Below, one piece after another: positions 1-7,834 of a stretch of 64,000 nucleotides of DNA; positions within the stretch are counted from its first letter, which is position 1; each line of letters opens with the position of its first letter. The stretch is from DATBLE01 sp046734335 (lineage in GTDB: Bacteria > Actinomycetota > Thermoleophilia > Gaiellales > Gaiellaceae). The notes beneath the pieces are model-generated. The model was not told where the DNA came from, searched no databases, and saw nothing but the letters and a program-made list of their open reading frames with translations. Location of the stretch: NCBI GenBank assembly GCA_046734335.1, contig JBKPRA010000064.1, forward strand, positions 1 through 64,000. The letters run 5' to 3'. Both the position numbers and the translations under genes were made by a program.

Positions 1-1
1 C

Positions 2-292
2 TTCTCGCTCGGGCGCCTGTCCTGGGACGCGGCGGCGATCTCCTTCCTCCAGAACCTGCGCGAGCCCGGCTACGCGTACCAGGCGCGAGTGGCGAAGCAG
101 CACCCGGTCGCCGCAAAGGGGTGCGCCGACGCGCCGGGCACGGCGGAACCCGTCAGCCCGGCGGGAGGGCTCTGGCTGTTGACAGACATCGGCCGGCACC
201 TCGTGCCGGGAAATCGCCTCTCGGGTCGCTACACCGACAGCTCGGACCGCGGCACGAGAACATGGAGGTGGAACCTCGCTTCGAGGTCGTGA
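2..292 (+). CDS. C-terminal fragment of an unrecognised protein
   Basis: An open frame enters from the left edge and ends at a TGA at 290-292, giving about 96 residues. The start lies outside the window. The visible part is rich in Gly, Arg and Ser, has no membrane segment and ends in a WRWNL-containing tail. I do not recognise a family. The frame has no stop and GC-rich third positions, which supports coding, but it is short. It converges on the SDR gene, with a perfect hairpin between the two ends. Confidence 0.4.
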   Translation, partial: FSLGRLSWDAAAISFLQNLREPGYAYQARVAKQHPVAAKGCADAPGTAEPVSPAGGLWLLTDIGRHLVPGNRLSGRYTDSSDRGTRTWRWNLASRS

Positions 293-294
293 CG

Positions 295-316
295 TAACGC
301 GCCGCGCCGCGCGTTA
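295..316. terminator. Hairpin between convergent genes
   Basis: Perfect 8-bp arms TAACGCGC/GCGCGTTA enclose a 6-nt loop. The right arm contains the stop codon of the minus-strand SDR gene. No T-tract follows on either strand, so a bidirectional terminator role is inferred from position. Confidence 0.45.
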
Positions 317-1039
317 GAGGCGCCCGCCGTCCACGTACAGCACCTGCCCTGTCACGTACGAGGCGTCCTCCGAGCAGAGGAAGGCGATCACGCTCGCGAT
401 GTCATCGGGCTCGCCGACGCGTCTCAGCGCGGTGGTCTCGGCTCCCATCTTCTGGAAGTCCTCGAAGTCCACGCCGATCCGCTCGGCAGTCTGCTGTGTC
501 ATCGCAGTGGAGACGAAGCCGGGCGCGACGCAATTGACGTTGACTGCGAAGCGGCCGAGCTCGATCGCAAGCGTCTTGGTCATCGCCTGGATGCCGGCCT
601 TCGCGGCCGAGTAGTTCAGCTGCCCTCGGTTCCCGAGCGCAGAGACGGAGGAGATCAGCACCATCTTCCCGCCGGCGTGCTGCGTCATGTGCGCCTGCGC
701 AGCCTGCGTCGTGAGGAAGGTTCCGCGCAGGTGCGTGGCGATCACCGCGTCCCAGTCGTCGTCGGTCATCCGGTAGACGAGGTTGTCGCGGATGATCCCG
801 GCGCAGGTGACCAGGATGTCCAGGCCGCCGTGCTCCTCCACGGTGCGGGCTACCGCGGCCTCCACTGCGGCGCGGTCGGTCACGTTGGTCTCGAGCTGCA
901 GCCCCGGCGCGTCGTCGTCGAAGCCGAGGTCGGCCACCGCCACCTTGGCTCCCTCCGACGCGAATCTCGATGCCGTTGCCTTGCCGATCCCGCGTCCACC
1001 GCCGGTGACGAGCGCGACCTTGCCCTCGAAGCGATCCAT
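314..1039 (-). CDS. SDR family oxidoreductase, FabG-like
   Basis: This 241-residue classical short-chain dehydrogenase/reductase probably interconverts 3-oxoacyl and 3-hydroxyacyl groups (on ACP or CoA) with NAD(P)H in the cytoplasm. The cofactor loop TGGGRGIG lies at residues 12-19. The catalytic set is Ser131, Tyr143 and Lys147 (YSAAK), and the C-terminus has the usual VTGQVLYVDGG ending. Length is normal. It is transcribed divergently from the thioesterase operon, with only 20 bp between the two start codons. Its ATG sits 7 nt from a TAGGCT -10 box, so the mRNA is probably leaderless. The exact substrate cannot be read from sequence. Confidence 0.88.
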   Translation of the reverse strand: MDRFEGKVALVTGGGRGIGKATASRFASEGAKVAVADLGFDDDAPGLQLETNVTDRAAVEAAVARTVEEHGGLDILVTCAGIIRDNLVYRMTDDDWDAVIATHLRGTFLTTQAAQAHMTQHAGGKMVLISSVSALGNRGQLNYSAAKAGIQAMTKTLAIELGRFAVNVNCVAPGFVSTAMTQQTAERIGVDFEDFQKMGAETTALRRVGEPDDIASVIAFLCSEDASYVTGQVLYVDGGRL

Positions 1040-1045
1040 GCCGCG

Positions 1046-1052
1046 TAGCCTA
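1046..1052. promoter_or_regulatory. Shared bidirectional -10 element
   Basis: TAGCCTA reads as TAGCCT on the plus strand, 8 nt before the GTG at 1060, and as TAGGCT on the minus strand, 7 nt before the ATG at 1039. Both genes would be leaderless from one 7-bp element. Confidence 0.55.
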
Positions 1053-1059
1053 TTCGGCC

Positions 1060-1458
1060 GTGCACGAGAAGCGCATCGAGATCCGCTGGCGCGACCTCGA
1101 CGCCTATCAACACGTCAACCAGGCCGTCTATCTGACGTATCTGGAAGAAACGCTCGACGACTGGCTCCGTGTGGTGCTCGGCCTCCGCGAAGGCGAGGTC
1201 TGGCACTACGTGGCCGCGCACGTCTCGATCGACTACCGCGACGAGCTGCGGCTCGAGGACCGGCAGGCGATCGGCAGCGTGCGAGCCGGCCGGATCGGGA
1301 CGAAGAGCGTGACCGCGCGGGCGGAGCTGCGCGCGCCTGACGGTCGAGTGGCCGCGGAGGCCGAGCTCGTGATCGTGTCGCGCGATCCTGAGACCGGCGT
1401 CAGTCAGTCTCTGACCGACTCGGAGCGGGCCGCCTTCGAAGCCGCGCGGAGCGAGTGA
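1060..1458 (+). CDS. Acyl-CoA thioesterase, hotdog fold (YbgC/FadM type)
   Basis: This 132-residue single hotdog domain probably hydrolyses acyl-CoA thioesters. The N-terminal motif has Asp14, His18-Val-Asn20 and the Tyr-Leu helix start expected for the 4HBT/YbgC-FadM group, with Asp14 as probable catalytic residue. The GTG start is supported by the -10 box 8 nt upstream. It is the first gene of a plus-strand lipid operon, and its stop overlaps the start of the next gene by four bases (GTGA). The acyl chain specificity is unknown. Confidence 0.82.
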   Translation: MHEKRIEIRWRDLDAYQHVNQAVYLTYLEETLDDWLRVVLGLREGEVWHYVAAHVSIDYRDELRLEDRQAIGSVRAGRIGTKSVTARAELRAPDGRVAAEAELVIVSRDPETGVSQSLTDSERAAFEAARSE

Positions 1459-2813
1459 GGGCCGTCCTCGTCCTTCTGGTGGCGCTGGTGTTCGCCGGCC
1501 TCGGTGCCGCCGCCCCGCGACCGGCGCTGACGAACGCGCACCCCTGCGCCGGTCTCACCGGCTACACCTGCTCGACGCTGTCCGTTCCACTCGACCGCAC
1601 GGGCCGCGTCCCCGGGATGCTTCGTCTGAACGTGGCCGCGGCAGACAACGCGAATGCTTCGCGTGGCGTGCTGCTCTTCCTCACCGGCGGCCCCGGCCAG
1701 CCCGGAGTGGCTTCGGTCGAGCGGGTCGCGGCCAGGTTGACGCCCTTGCTGTCCGACTACCGGCTGGTGATGGTCGACCAGCGCGGCACCGGGGGAACCG
1801 CGATCCGCTGTCCGCAGCTCCAGGCCCAGGTCGGCACCTCCGACATCGCTGTCCCGAGTGCGGCGGCGGTGCGGGCGTGCGCCGCGAAGCTGGGCAGCGC
1901 GCGCGGTCTCTACTCGACCGACGCGACCGTGGCGGATCTGGACGACCTCAGGCGGGCGCTCGGCGCCGGGACCTGGACGGTCGACGGTGTCTCTTACGGC
2001 ACCTTCGTCGCCGAGCGCTACGCGATTGCCCATCCGAAGGCCGTGCACGCGCTCGTCCTGGACTCCGTTCTGCCGCACGCCGATCCGCAGGCCGACGACG
2101 CGCTGTACCTCACGGGCCTGAAGGCCACCGGTCGCGTCCTTCGCGCCGCCTGTGCCGATCTGGGCTGCGGCTTCGATCCCGCCGACGACCTCGCGTGGGT
2201 GGTCCGACACGGCATCGCTCCCGTGCCGCTCTGGGACGCGATCGTCATCTACGAGTTCGTCGACCCCGAGTACCAGCGGATGATCGACGCGATCCATCTG
2301 GCCAGGCACGGTCAGCCCGGTCCTCTGCGGACGCTGGTCGCGCAGATCCACCAGGCCGGAAGTGCCCCACCCGAGCTGTTCAGCTCGGGCCTCCACGCCG
2401 CGACCCTCTGCGCCGACATGCGCCTCCCGTGGTCGTCGGCGACGCCGGTCGCCCGGCGGCCGGCGCTCCTCGCGCGCCGTATGAAGAGCGTGCCGCAGAG
2501 CGCAGTCTGGCCGTTCACGCGTGCCACCGCGGCGCACGACGGCATCATCGAGACGTGCAAGGCGTGGCCGGTCACGCCGCCCGCTCCCAGCTCGCCGTTC
2601 CGGTCTAAGCTCCCGCCCGTGCCGGTTCTGCTCGTCAACGGCGACCATGATCTCTCCACGCCGCTCGAGTGGGCGCGAGAGGAGGTACGGCTTGCTCCGA
2701 AGGGCAGGCTCGTGGTCGTGCACGGCGCCTCGCACTCCGTCCAGACGCGCGAGCAGGGTGGCGCCGGCCGCGCGGCCGTTCAGGCGTTCTTGCTCGGGCC
2801 TGCGACGGCGTGA
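1455..2813 (+). CDS. Secreted alpha/beta hydrolase, tripeptidyl aminopeptidase-like
   Basis: This 452-residue exported alpha/beta hydrolase resembles the Streptomyces TAP/SlpD tripeptidyl-peptidase and prolyl-aminopeptidase (S33) group. A signal peptide with an Ala/Val/Leu core covers about residues 1-22. The oxyanion loop GGPGQPG lies near residue 78. The nucleophile elbow GVSYG puts Ser near 179, an acid lies in NGDHDLSTP near 395, and a His in GASHS near 425. The GTG start overlaps the thioesterase stop. A secreted peptidase inside an acyl-CoA operon is unexpected, so an esterase role is possible. Confidence 0.8.
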   Translation: MRAVLVLLVALVFAGLGAAAPRPALTNAHPCAGLTGYTCSTLSVPLDRTGRVPGMLRLNVAAADNANASRGVLLFLTGGPGQPGVASVERVAARLTPLLSDYRLVMVDQRGTGGTAIRCPQLQAQVGTSDIAVPSAAAVRACAAKLGSARGLYSTDATVADLDDLRRALGAGTWTVDGVSYGTFVAERYAIAHPKAVHALVLDSVLPHADPQADDALYLTGLKATGRVLRAACADLGCGFDPADDLAWVVRHGIAPVPLWDAIVIYEFVDPEYQRMIDAIHLARHGQPGPLRTLVAQIHQAGSAPPELFSSGLHAATLCADMRLPWSSATPVARRPALLARRMKSVPQSAVWPFTRATAAHDGIIETCKAWPVTPPAPSSPFRSKLPPVPVLLVNGDHDLSTPLEWAREEVRLAPKGRLVVVHGASHSVQTREQGGAGRAAVQAFLLGPATA

Positions 2814-3235
2814 AGAGCCTGCGGGATCACCTGGACGCGATGATGCACGGTGACGTTCCGCCTCCTCCCGTCGCGGAGCTGCTCGGCATCCGGCTGGTGT
2901 CCGTCGGGGACGGCGAGGTCGTGTTCGAGCTGGAGGTCCGGCCGGAGCACGCGAACCCGATGGGCACGATCCAGGGCGGAGTGATCTGCGCGCTGGCCGA
3001 TGCGGCGATGGGCATGGCCTACGCCTCGCGGCTCGAGGAGGGCGAGTCGTTCACGACGCTCGAGCTGAAGGCGAACTACCTCCGCGCGGTGACGGAGGGC
3101 ACGCTGGTCGCGACCGGTCGGGTGCTGCACGGCGGCCGCACGATCGGACTGACGGCGTGCGACGTGGTCGACGGCGATGGACGGAAGATCGCGTACGCGA
3201 CCAGCACCTGCATGACGTTGCGCGACCCGCGTTAG
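2810..3235 (+). CDS. PaaI-family hotdog thioesterase
   Basis: This 141-residue acyl-CoA thioesterase of the PaaI/YdiI hotdog class has the motif NPMGTIQGG followed by an ALAD helix, which forms the active-site edge. The usual His of the HGG motif is Gln here, so substrate or mechanism may differ slightly. The GTG start at 2810 overlaps the previous stop by four bases. A longer upstream reading is possible but has no family support. The stop codon TAG at 3233 is also the first half of the -10 box for the following gene. Confidence 0.8.
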   Translation: MKSLRDHLDAMMHGDVPPPPVAELLGIRLVSVGDGEVVFELEVRPEHANPMGTIQGGVICALADAAMGMAYASRLEEGESFTTLELKANYLRAVTEGTLVATGRVLHGGRTIGLTACDVVDGDGRKIAYATSTCMTLRDPR

Positions 3236-3238
3236 GCT
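3233..3238 (+). promoter_or_regulatory. Leaderless-type -10 box TAGGCT
   Basis: TAGGCT lies 6 nt before the GTG of the acyl-CoA dehydrogenase at 3245 and overlaps the upstream TAG stop. It would give the two dehydrogenase genes their own internal promoter. Confidence 0.45.
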
Positions 3239-3244
3239 CGAAGC

Positions 3245-4390
3245 GTGCAGCTGCGGGACTCTCCAGACGAGGCGGCCTTCAGGAAGGAGGTCCAGGCCTG
3301 GCTCGCGGAGAACCTGCCTGACGACCTGCGTGGCCGCCGCGGCGGCGCCGCGCGGTTCGAGGAATGGGGGCGGGACTGGAGCCGCAGGTTGGGCGAGGCC
3401 GGGTATGCCGCGCTGACCTGGCCCAAGGAGTACGGCGGCGGCGGCGCGCCGTATTCGCACCAGGCGATCCTGCTCGAGGAGCTGGCCCGCTCGCAGGCGC
3501 CCGGCCACATCGGCGTGATCGGCCTCGGGATGGCGGGGCCGACGATCATCGTCCACGGCACCGACGAGCAGAAAGCGCGCTACCTGCCGAGGATCCTGTC
3601 GGCCGAGGAGATCTGGTGCCAGGGCTTCTCCGAGCCCGGTGCAGGCTCGGATCTCGCGTCGGTGCGCACGCGGGCCGAGCTGCGCGACGGGCGGTACTTC
3701 GTCAACGGGCAGAAGGTCTGGTCGTCGTATGCGCATCTCGCCGACTGGTGCATCCTCGTCACGCTGAGCGACCCAGACGCGCCGCGCTACCAGGGGCTGA
3801 CGTACCTCCTCGTCGACATGCACGCGCCCGGCGTCGAGGTGCGGCCGCTGACCCAGATCACCGGCGAAGCCGAGTTCAACGAGATCTTCTTCGCCGATGT
3901 CGAAGTGCCGGTCGCGAACGTGATCGGTGAGCCCGGACAGGGCTGGCAGGTGGCGATGACCACGCTGATGCACGAGCGCGCCGCGCTGGGGTTCGCGCTC
4001 TCCGGCGCGTTCGAGGTCGCGGTCGGCAAGCTGCTCGAGCTGGCAGGTGGCCGCGAGCTCGACGACCGGCTCCGCGACCGGATCGCGGAGACCTGGATCG
4101 AGCTCCAGGCGCTGAAATGGACGAACTACCGGGCCCTGACGCGGCTGATGGTCACAGGTGCTCCGGGCCCGGAGGCGTCGGTGCCGAAGCTGCACTGGTC
4201 GGAGGCGAACCAGCGGCTCGGCAAGCTCGCGCTGGAGCTGCTCGGGCCGGAGGCGCAGGTCATGGACGACGAGGGCTACTGGCAGTGGCTCCAGCTGCGC
4301 AGCCGGGGCAACACGATCGAGGCGGGCACCTCGGAGATCCTCCGGAACATCGTCGCCGAGCGGGTGCTCGGGCTGCCGAAGGGACGTTGA
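3245..4390 (+). CDS. Acyl-CoA dehydrogenase, FadE-type, full length
   Basis: This 381-residue FAD enzyme probably introduces an alpha-beta double bond into an acyl-CoA. The N-terminal helical domain is followed by the substrate/FAD segment GFSEPGAGSDLAS near residues 126-138. The C-terminal motif GNTIEAGTSEILRNI near 355-369 carries the acid expected at the catalytic position and the FAD contacts. Length is typical. The next gene, 5 bp downstream, is a shorter acyl-CoA dehydrogenase, an arrangement seen for alpha2-beta2 dehydrogenases of steroid side-chain breakdown in mycobacteria. Pairing here is inference. Confidence 0.9.
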   Translation: MQLRDSPDEAAFRKEVQAWLAENLPDDLRGRRGGAARFEEWGRDWSRRLGEAGYAALTWPKEYGGGGAPYSHQAILLEELARSQAPGHIGVIGLGMAGPTIIVHGTDEQKARYLPRILSAEEIWCQGFSEPGAGSDLASVRTRAELRDGRYFVNGQKVWSSYAHLADWCILVTLSDPDAPRYQGLTYLLVDMHAPGVEVRPLTQITGEAEFNEIFFADVEVPVANVIGEPGQGWQVAMTTLMHERAALGFALSGAFEVAVGKLLELAGGRELDDRLRDRIAETWIELQALKWTNYRALTRLMVTGAPGPEASVPKLHWSEANQRLGKLALELLGPEAQVMDDEGYWQWLQLRSRGNTIEAGTSEILRNIVAERVLGLPKGR

Positions 4391-4395
4391 GGCGG

Positions 4396-5328
4396 ATGCA
4401 TTTCGCCTTCACACCGGAACAGGAGGCGCTGCGGACGGAGGCGCGGCGCTGGCTCGAGGAGCGGTACCCGCCGGAGCGGGTGGCGGAGCTCGCGGATTCC
4501 GAGGCGGGGTGGGACCCGGGCTCCTGGGCCGAGCTCGCCGAGCTGGGGTGGCTCGGCGTCTCTGTCGCCGAGCACGAGGGTGGCGCAGGGCTCGGCTTCC
4601 TCGAGGAGGCAGTGCTGTTCGAGGAGCTCGGGCGGGCGCTGTATCCAGGGCCGTACTTCTCGACGGTTGCGCTGGCGCTGCCGATGCTCGGCGCGGACGA
4701 CCGCGCGGCCGTCGCCGCCGGCGAAGCCTGCTGGTCGGCTCAGGTCGACGGGCTCGTTCCGGACCTGGCGATCGTCGAGCGTGTGGTCACCGCCGACGGT
4801 CCCGTCGCAGCCGCGGGGGAGTCCGTCGAGACGATGGACGCCAGCCGCCGGCTCGGGCGGCTCGCGACGGCGGCCGGCGACGCGGCGATCGACCGGCCGC
4901 GGGTGCGGGCGGCGCTCGCGTTGGAGTCGGTCGGAATCGCGCAGCGCGCCCTCGACTGGGGGGTCGAGCATGCGAAGGAGCGGCAGCAGTTCGGGAAGTC
5001 GATCGGCGTTTACCAGGCGGTGTCGCACTCGCTCGTCGATGCGTTCATGGCGACCGAGCTGTCACGCTCGCTCGCGTACTGGGCCGCGTGGTGCGTGGCC
5101 GAGGGCGACGGGCAGGCGTCGACGGCGGCCGCTGCGGCCAAGGCCTACGCGGCAGAAGCGGCCGTGTCCGCCTGCGAGCGGTCGATCCAGGTGCACGGCG
5201 GGATCGGCTTCACCTGGGAGCACCCGCTGCACCGCTACTACAAGCGTGCGCAGTGGATCGAGGCGTTCGACGGCTTCCCCGCGACGCAGCGTGCCGAGAT
5301 CGCCGTAGCACTCGTCGGGAGCAAGTAA
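4396..5328 (+). CDS. Short acyl-CoA dehydrogenase, probable partner subunit
   Basis: This 310-residue acyl-CoA dehydrogenase-family protein is about 70 residues shorter than its neighbour. The N-terminal FTPEQEALR start and C-terminal VHGGIGFTWEHPLHRYYKRA segment are typical of the family. The terminal EGTSE-type motif is absent; the corresponding end reads EAFDGFPATQR. It may therefore supply FAD-binding surface rather than the catalytic base, as in heteromeric mycobacterial FadE pairs. ATG at 4396 fits the family N-terminus; a longer reading upstream overlaps the previous gene and is not supported. Confidence 0.85.
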   Translation: MHFAFTPEQEALRTEARRWLEERYPPERVAELADSEAGWDPGSWAELAELGWLGVSVAEHEGGAGLGFLEEAVLFEELGRALYPGPYFSTVALALPMLGADDRAAVAAGEACWSAQVDGLVPDLAIVERVVTADGPVAAAGESVETMDASRRLGRLATAAGDAAIDRPRVRAALALESVGIAQRALDWGVEHAKERQQFGKSIGVYQAVSHSLVDAFMATELSRSLAYWAAWCVAEGDGQASTAAAAAKAYAAEAAVSACERSIQVHGGIGFTWEHPLHRYYKRAQWIEAFDGFPATQRAEIAVALVGSK

Positions 5329-5396
5329 CCCAGTGTTACAAGCTCCCATCGGCCCTGGAACCAAGCGCTTTGGGCGCTTGTAACACAGTGTTACTT
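5323..5396. promoter_or_regulatory. Pair of inverted palindromic operator-like sites
   Basis: Two near-identical 15-bp palindromes, GTAACCCAGTGTTAC at 5325-5339 and GTAACACAGTGTTAC at 5380-5394, face each other as an inverted repeat with arms of about 20 bp. Each half-site GTAAC/GTTAC is typical in size for a TetR-family operator. The second site abuts the TTG of the next gene. No regulator gene lies next to it. Confidence 0.55.
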
Positions 5397-6174
5397 GGCT
5401 GGTAGGTCTGTTCTCGTCACCGGCGCGTCGTCGGGGATCGGGGCGGCATGCGCCCGGCGGCTGGCTGCTCGTGGTTGGAACGTCTTTGCCACCGTGCGCA
5501 CGCCCGGCGACGCGCCAGACGAGACGGCCGAGGTCCTCCTCGACGTCACCGACCCCGACGCGGTTGCGGCCCTGTCCTTCGACCGCCTCGACGGTCTCGT
5601 CGACAACGCCGGGATCGGGATCTCCGCGCCGCTCGAGGACCTGCCGCTCGACGAGCTGCGGCGGCAGCTGGAGGTGAACGTCGTCGGCCAGCTCGCGGTC
5701 ACGCAGGCGGTGCTTCCCGCGCTGCGCGCCGCGCGCGGCAGGATCGTCATCATGGGCTCGATCGGCGGCCGTAGCGCCCTGCCGTTCCTCGGCGGCTATG
5801 CAATGACGAAGCACGCGCTCGAGGCGATGGCCGACTCGCTCCGGGTCGAGTTGGCGCCCGACGGCATCGGCGTCTCCATCGTCGAGCCGGGGACGATCGC
5901 CACTGCGATCTGGACGAAGCCGCAGCCGCTTACCGACCGTGTCTCCGAGCGGTACCGGGCGCGGACCGACCATTTCCGACGCGTTGCGGCCGCGCGCTCC
6001 AGCAGAGCGGCCCCGGTCGAGTCGGTGGCTGCCGCTGTCGAGCACGCGCTCACCGCGCAGCGGCCCAAGACCCGGTACGTGGTCGGCCGGGACGCCAAGA
6101 TCCGCGCGACGATCGAGCGGTTGCCCGATCGTCTGCGCGACCGCGTCTACCGGCGGGCGTTGCTCGGTGAGTGA
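5395..6174 (+). CDS. SDR family oxidoreductase
   Basis: This 259-residue classical SDR probably oxidises or reduces a hydroxy/keto group with NAD(P). TGASSGIG lies at residues 9-16, an NAG motif near 70, a Ser in MGSIGG near 123, and Tyr/Lys in YAMTK near 135-139. The TTG start lies one base after a palindromic operator, so there is no room for a ribosome binding site. Initiation must be leaderless or depend on upstream translation. C-terminal length matches the oxidoreductase group acting on lipid substrates, but the substrate is unknown. Confidence 0.85.
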   Translation: MAGRSVLVTGASSGIGAACARRLAARGWNVFATVRTPGDAPDETAEVLLDVTDPDAVAALSFDRLDGLVDNAGIGISAPLEDLPLDELRRQLEVNVVGQLAVTQAVLPALRAARGRIVIMGSIGGRSALPFLGGYAMTKHALEAMADSLRVELAPDGIGVSIVEPGTIATAIWTKPQPLTDRVSERYRARTDHFRRVAAARSSRAAPVESVAAAVEHALTAQRPKTRYVVGRDAKIRATIERLPDRLRDRVYRRALLGE

Positions 6175-6182
6175 CGCCCGCT

Positions 6183-6188
6183 TACGAT
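6183..6188 (+). promoter_or_regulatory. Leaderless-type -10 box TACGAT
   Basis: TACGAT lies 8 nt before the ATG at 6197, in the 22-bp gap after the SDR gene. It supports that start codon. Confidence 0.4.
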
Positions 6189-6196
6189 CCGGGTTC

Positions 6197-7834
6197 ATGC
6201 GCGGCCAGATGATGGACTTCCAGCTGACGCTGCCGCACCTGCTCCGGCGCGCCGAGACGTACTTCGGCGAGAAGGAGATCGTCACCCGCCTGCCCGACAA
6301 GAGCTTCCACCGCTACGGCTACCGCGACCTCGCGCAGCGTTCGAAGCAGCTCGCGGTCGCGCTCCGGGAGCTGGGGCTCGAGCGCGGCGACCGGGTGGCG
6401 ACCCTCTGCTGGAACCACTACCAGCACATGGAGTGCTACCTCGGAATCCCGTGCGGGGCATGCACGCTACACACGCTGAACCTGCGTCTCCACCCGAAGG
6501 ACCTCGCATACATCGCGTCTCATGCCGGCGATCGCGTGGTGGTCGTCGACCGCGGGCTCGTGCCGCTGCTCGATCAGTTCCGCAGCGAGACGGAGATCGA
6601 GCACGTCTTCGTCGTCGAGGACTCGTACGAGGATCTGCTCGCCGGCGCGTCGCCGGAGGACTGGCGCGACCCGGAGCTGGACGAGAACGAGGCGGCGGCG
6701 ATGTGCTACACGAGCGGAACGACCGGACGCCCGAAGGGCGTCGTCTATTCGCACCGCTCGACCTTCCTGCACTCCCTCGGCCTCGGCGCCTCCAACCCGC
6801 TCGGGATCGGGATCTCGGAGGGTGACGTGATTCTGCCGGTCGTGCCGATGTTCCACGCGAACGCCTGGGGCTATCCCTACCTGGCGACGATGTTCGGGGC
6901 GAAGATCGTCTACCCGGGACCGCACCTCGATCCCGAGTCGTTGCTGGACGACTTCGTCCAGGAGGGCGTGACGTGGGCGGCCGGTGTGCCGACGATCTGG
7001 ATGGGGATCCTCGCCATGCTCGACGCCAACCCGGGCCGTTGGGATCTCTCCGGCATGAAGGGGATGCTCGTCGGCGGCTCGGCCGTGCCGCGGGCGATGA
7101 TCGAGGCCTTCAGCGAGCGGCACGGGCTGGCGATCGTGCACGGCTGGGGCATGACCGAGACCTCCCCGGTCGCCTCCACGGCGGCCCTGCCGGGCGATCT
7201 CGCAGAGGCCGACCCGCAGACCCGGTACGACTACATCGCGCTGCAGGGACTGCCGCTGCCGCTGGTCGAACTGCGGGCCCGCGACGCGGAGGGCAACGAG
7301 ATCCCGTGGGACGACGAAGCGATGGGCGAGCTCGAGGTCCGCGGTCCATGGGTCGCCGCCTCCTACTACGAGACGCCGGAGCAGGCCGACCGCTGGACGG
7401 AGGACGGTTGGTTCCGGACCGGCGACATCGTCTCGCTGCACCCGCGCGGGTTCATCCGCATCCAGGACCGGTCGAAGGACGTGATCAAGTCCGGCGGCGA
7501 GTGGATCTCGTCCGTCGCGCTCGAGAACGCGCTGATGGGGCACCCCGCGATTGCCGAGGCGGCGGTGATCGCCGTGCCCAGCGAGAAGTGGGACGAGCGC
7601 CCGCTCGCCGTCTGCGTCTTGCGAGAAGGGCAGAGCGCGACCCAGGAGGAGCTGCGCGAGTTCCTGGCGTCGGACTTCGTGAAGTGGTGGCTTCCGGACG
7701 CGTTCGAGTTCGTCGACGAGATTCCGAAGACGGCGGTCGGGAAATTCCGCAAGACCGCGTTGCGGGAGATGTTTCCGGCAGCGCCTGCAGCGGCGCCCGA
7801 GCCGGAGCCCTCGGCCGAGCCGGCGGCGTCCTGA
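6197..7834 (+). CDS. fadD: Long/medium-chain fatty acid-CoA ligase
   Basis: This 545-residue AMP-forming acyl-CoA synthetase activates a carboxylic acid with ATP and CoA. The P-loop-like motif YTSGTTGRPKGV lies near residues 173-184, the adenylate motif GWGMTETSP near 315, and GWFRTGDIV near 403. The C-terminal subdomain ends with the catalytic Lys motif KTAVGKFRK, followed by an acidic/Ala-Pro tail of about 25 residues. It feeds the dehydrogenases, SDRs and thioesterases around it. The start at 6197 is chosen because of the -10 box and the family N-terminus MMDFQLTLPHLL. Confidence 0.9.
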   Translation: MRGQMMDFQLTLPHLLRRAETYFGEKEIVTRLPDKSFHRYGYRDLAQRSKQLAVALRELGLERGDRVATLCWNHYQHMECYLGIPCGACTLHTLNLRLHPKDLAYIASHAGDRVVVVDRGLVPLLDQFRSETEIEHVFVVEDSYEDLLAGASPEDWRDPELDENEAAAMCYTSGTTGRPKGVVYSHRSTFLHSLGLGASNPLGIGISEGDVILPVVPMFHANAWGYPYLATMFGAKIVYPGPHLDPESLLDDFVQEGVTWAAGVPTIWMGILAMLDANPGRWDLSGMKGMLVGGSAVPRAMIEAFSERHGLAIVHGWGMTETSPVASTAALPGDLAEADPQTRYDYIALQGLPLPLVELRARDAEGNEIPWDDEAMGELEVRGPWVAASYYETPEQADRWTEDGWFRTGDIVSLHPRGFIRIQDRSKDVIKSGGEWISSVALENALMGHPAIAEAAVIAVPSEKWDERPLAVCVLREGQSATQEELREFLASDFVKWWLPDAFEFVDEIPKTAVGKFRKTALREMFPAAPAAAPEPEPSAEPAAS

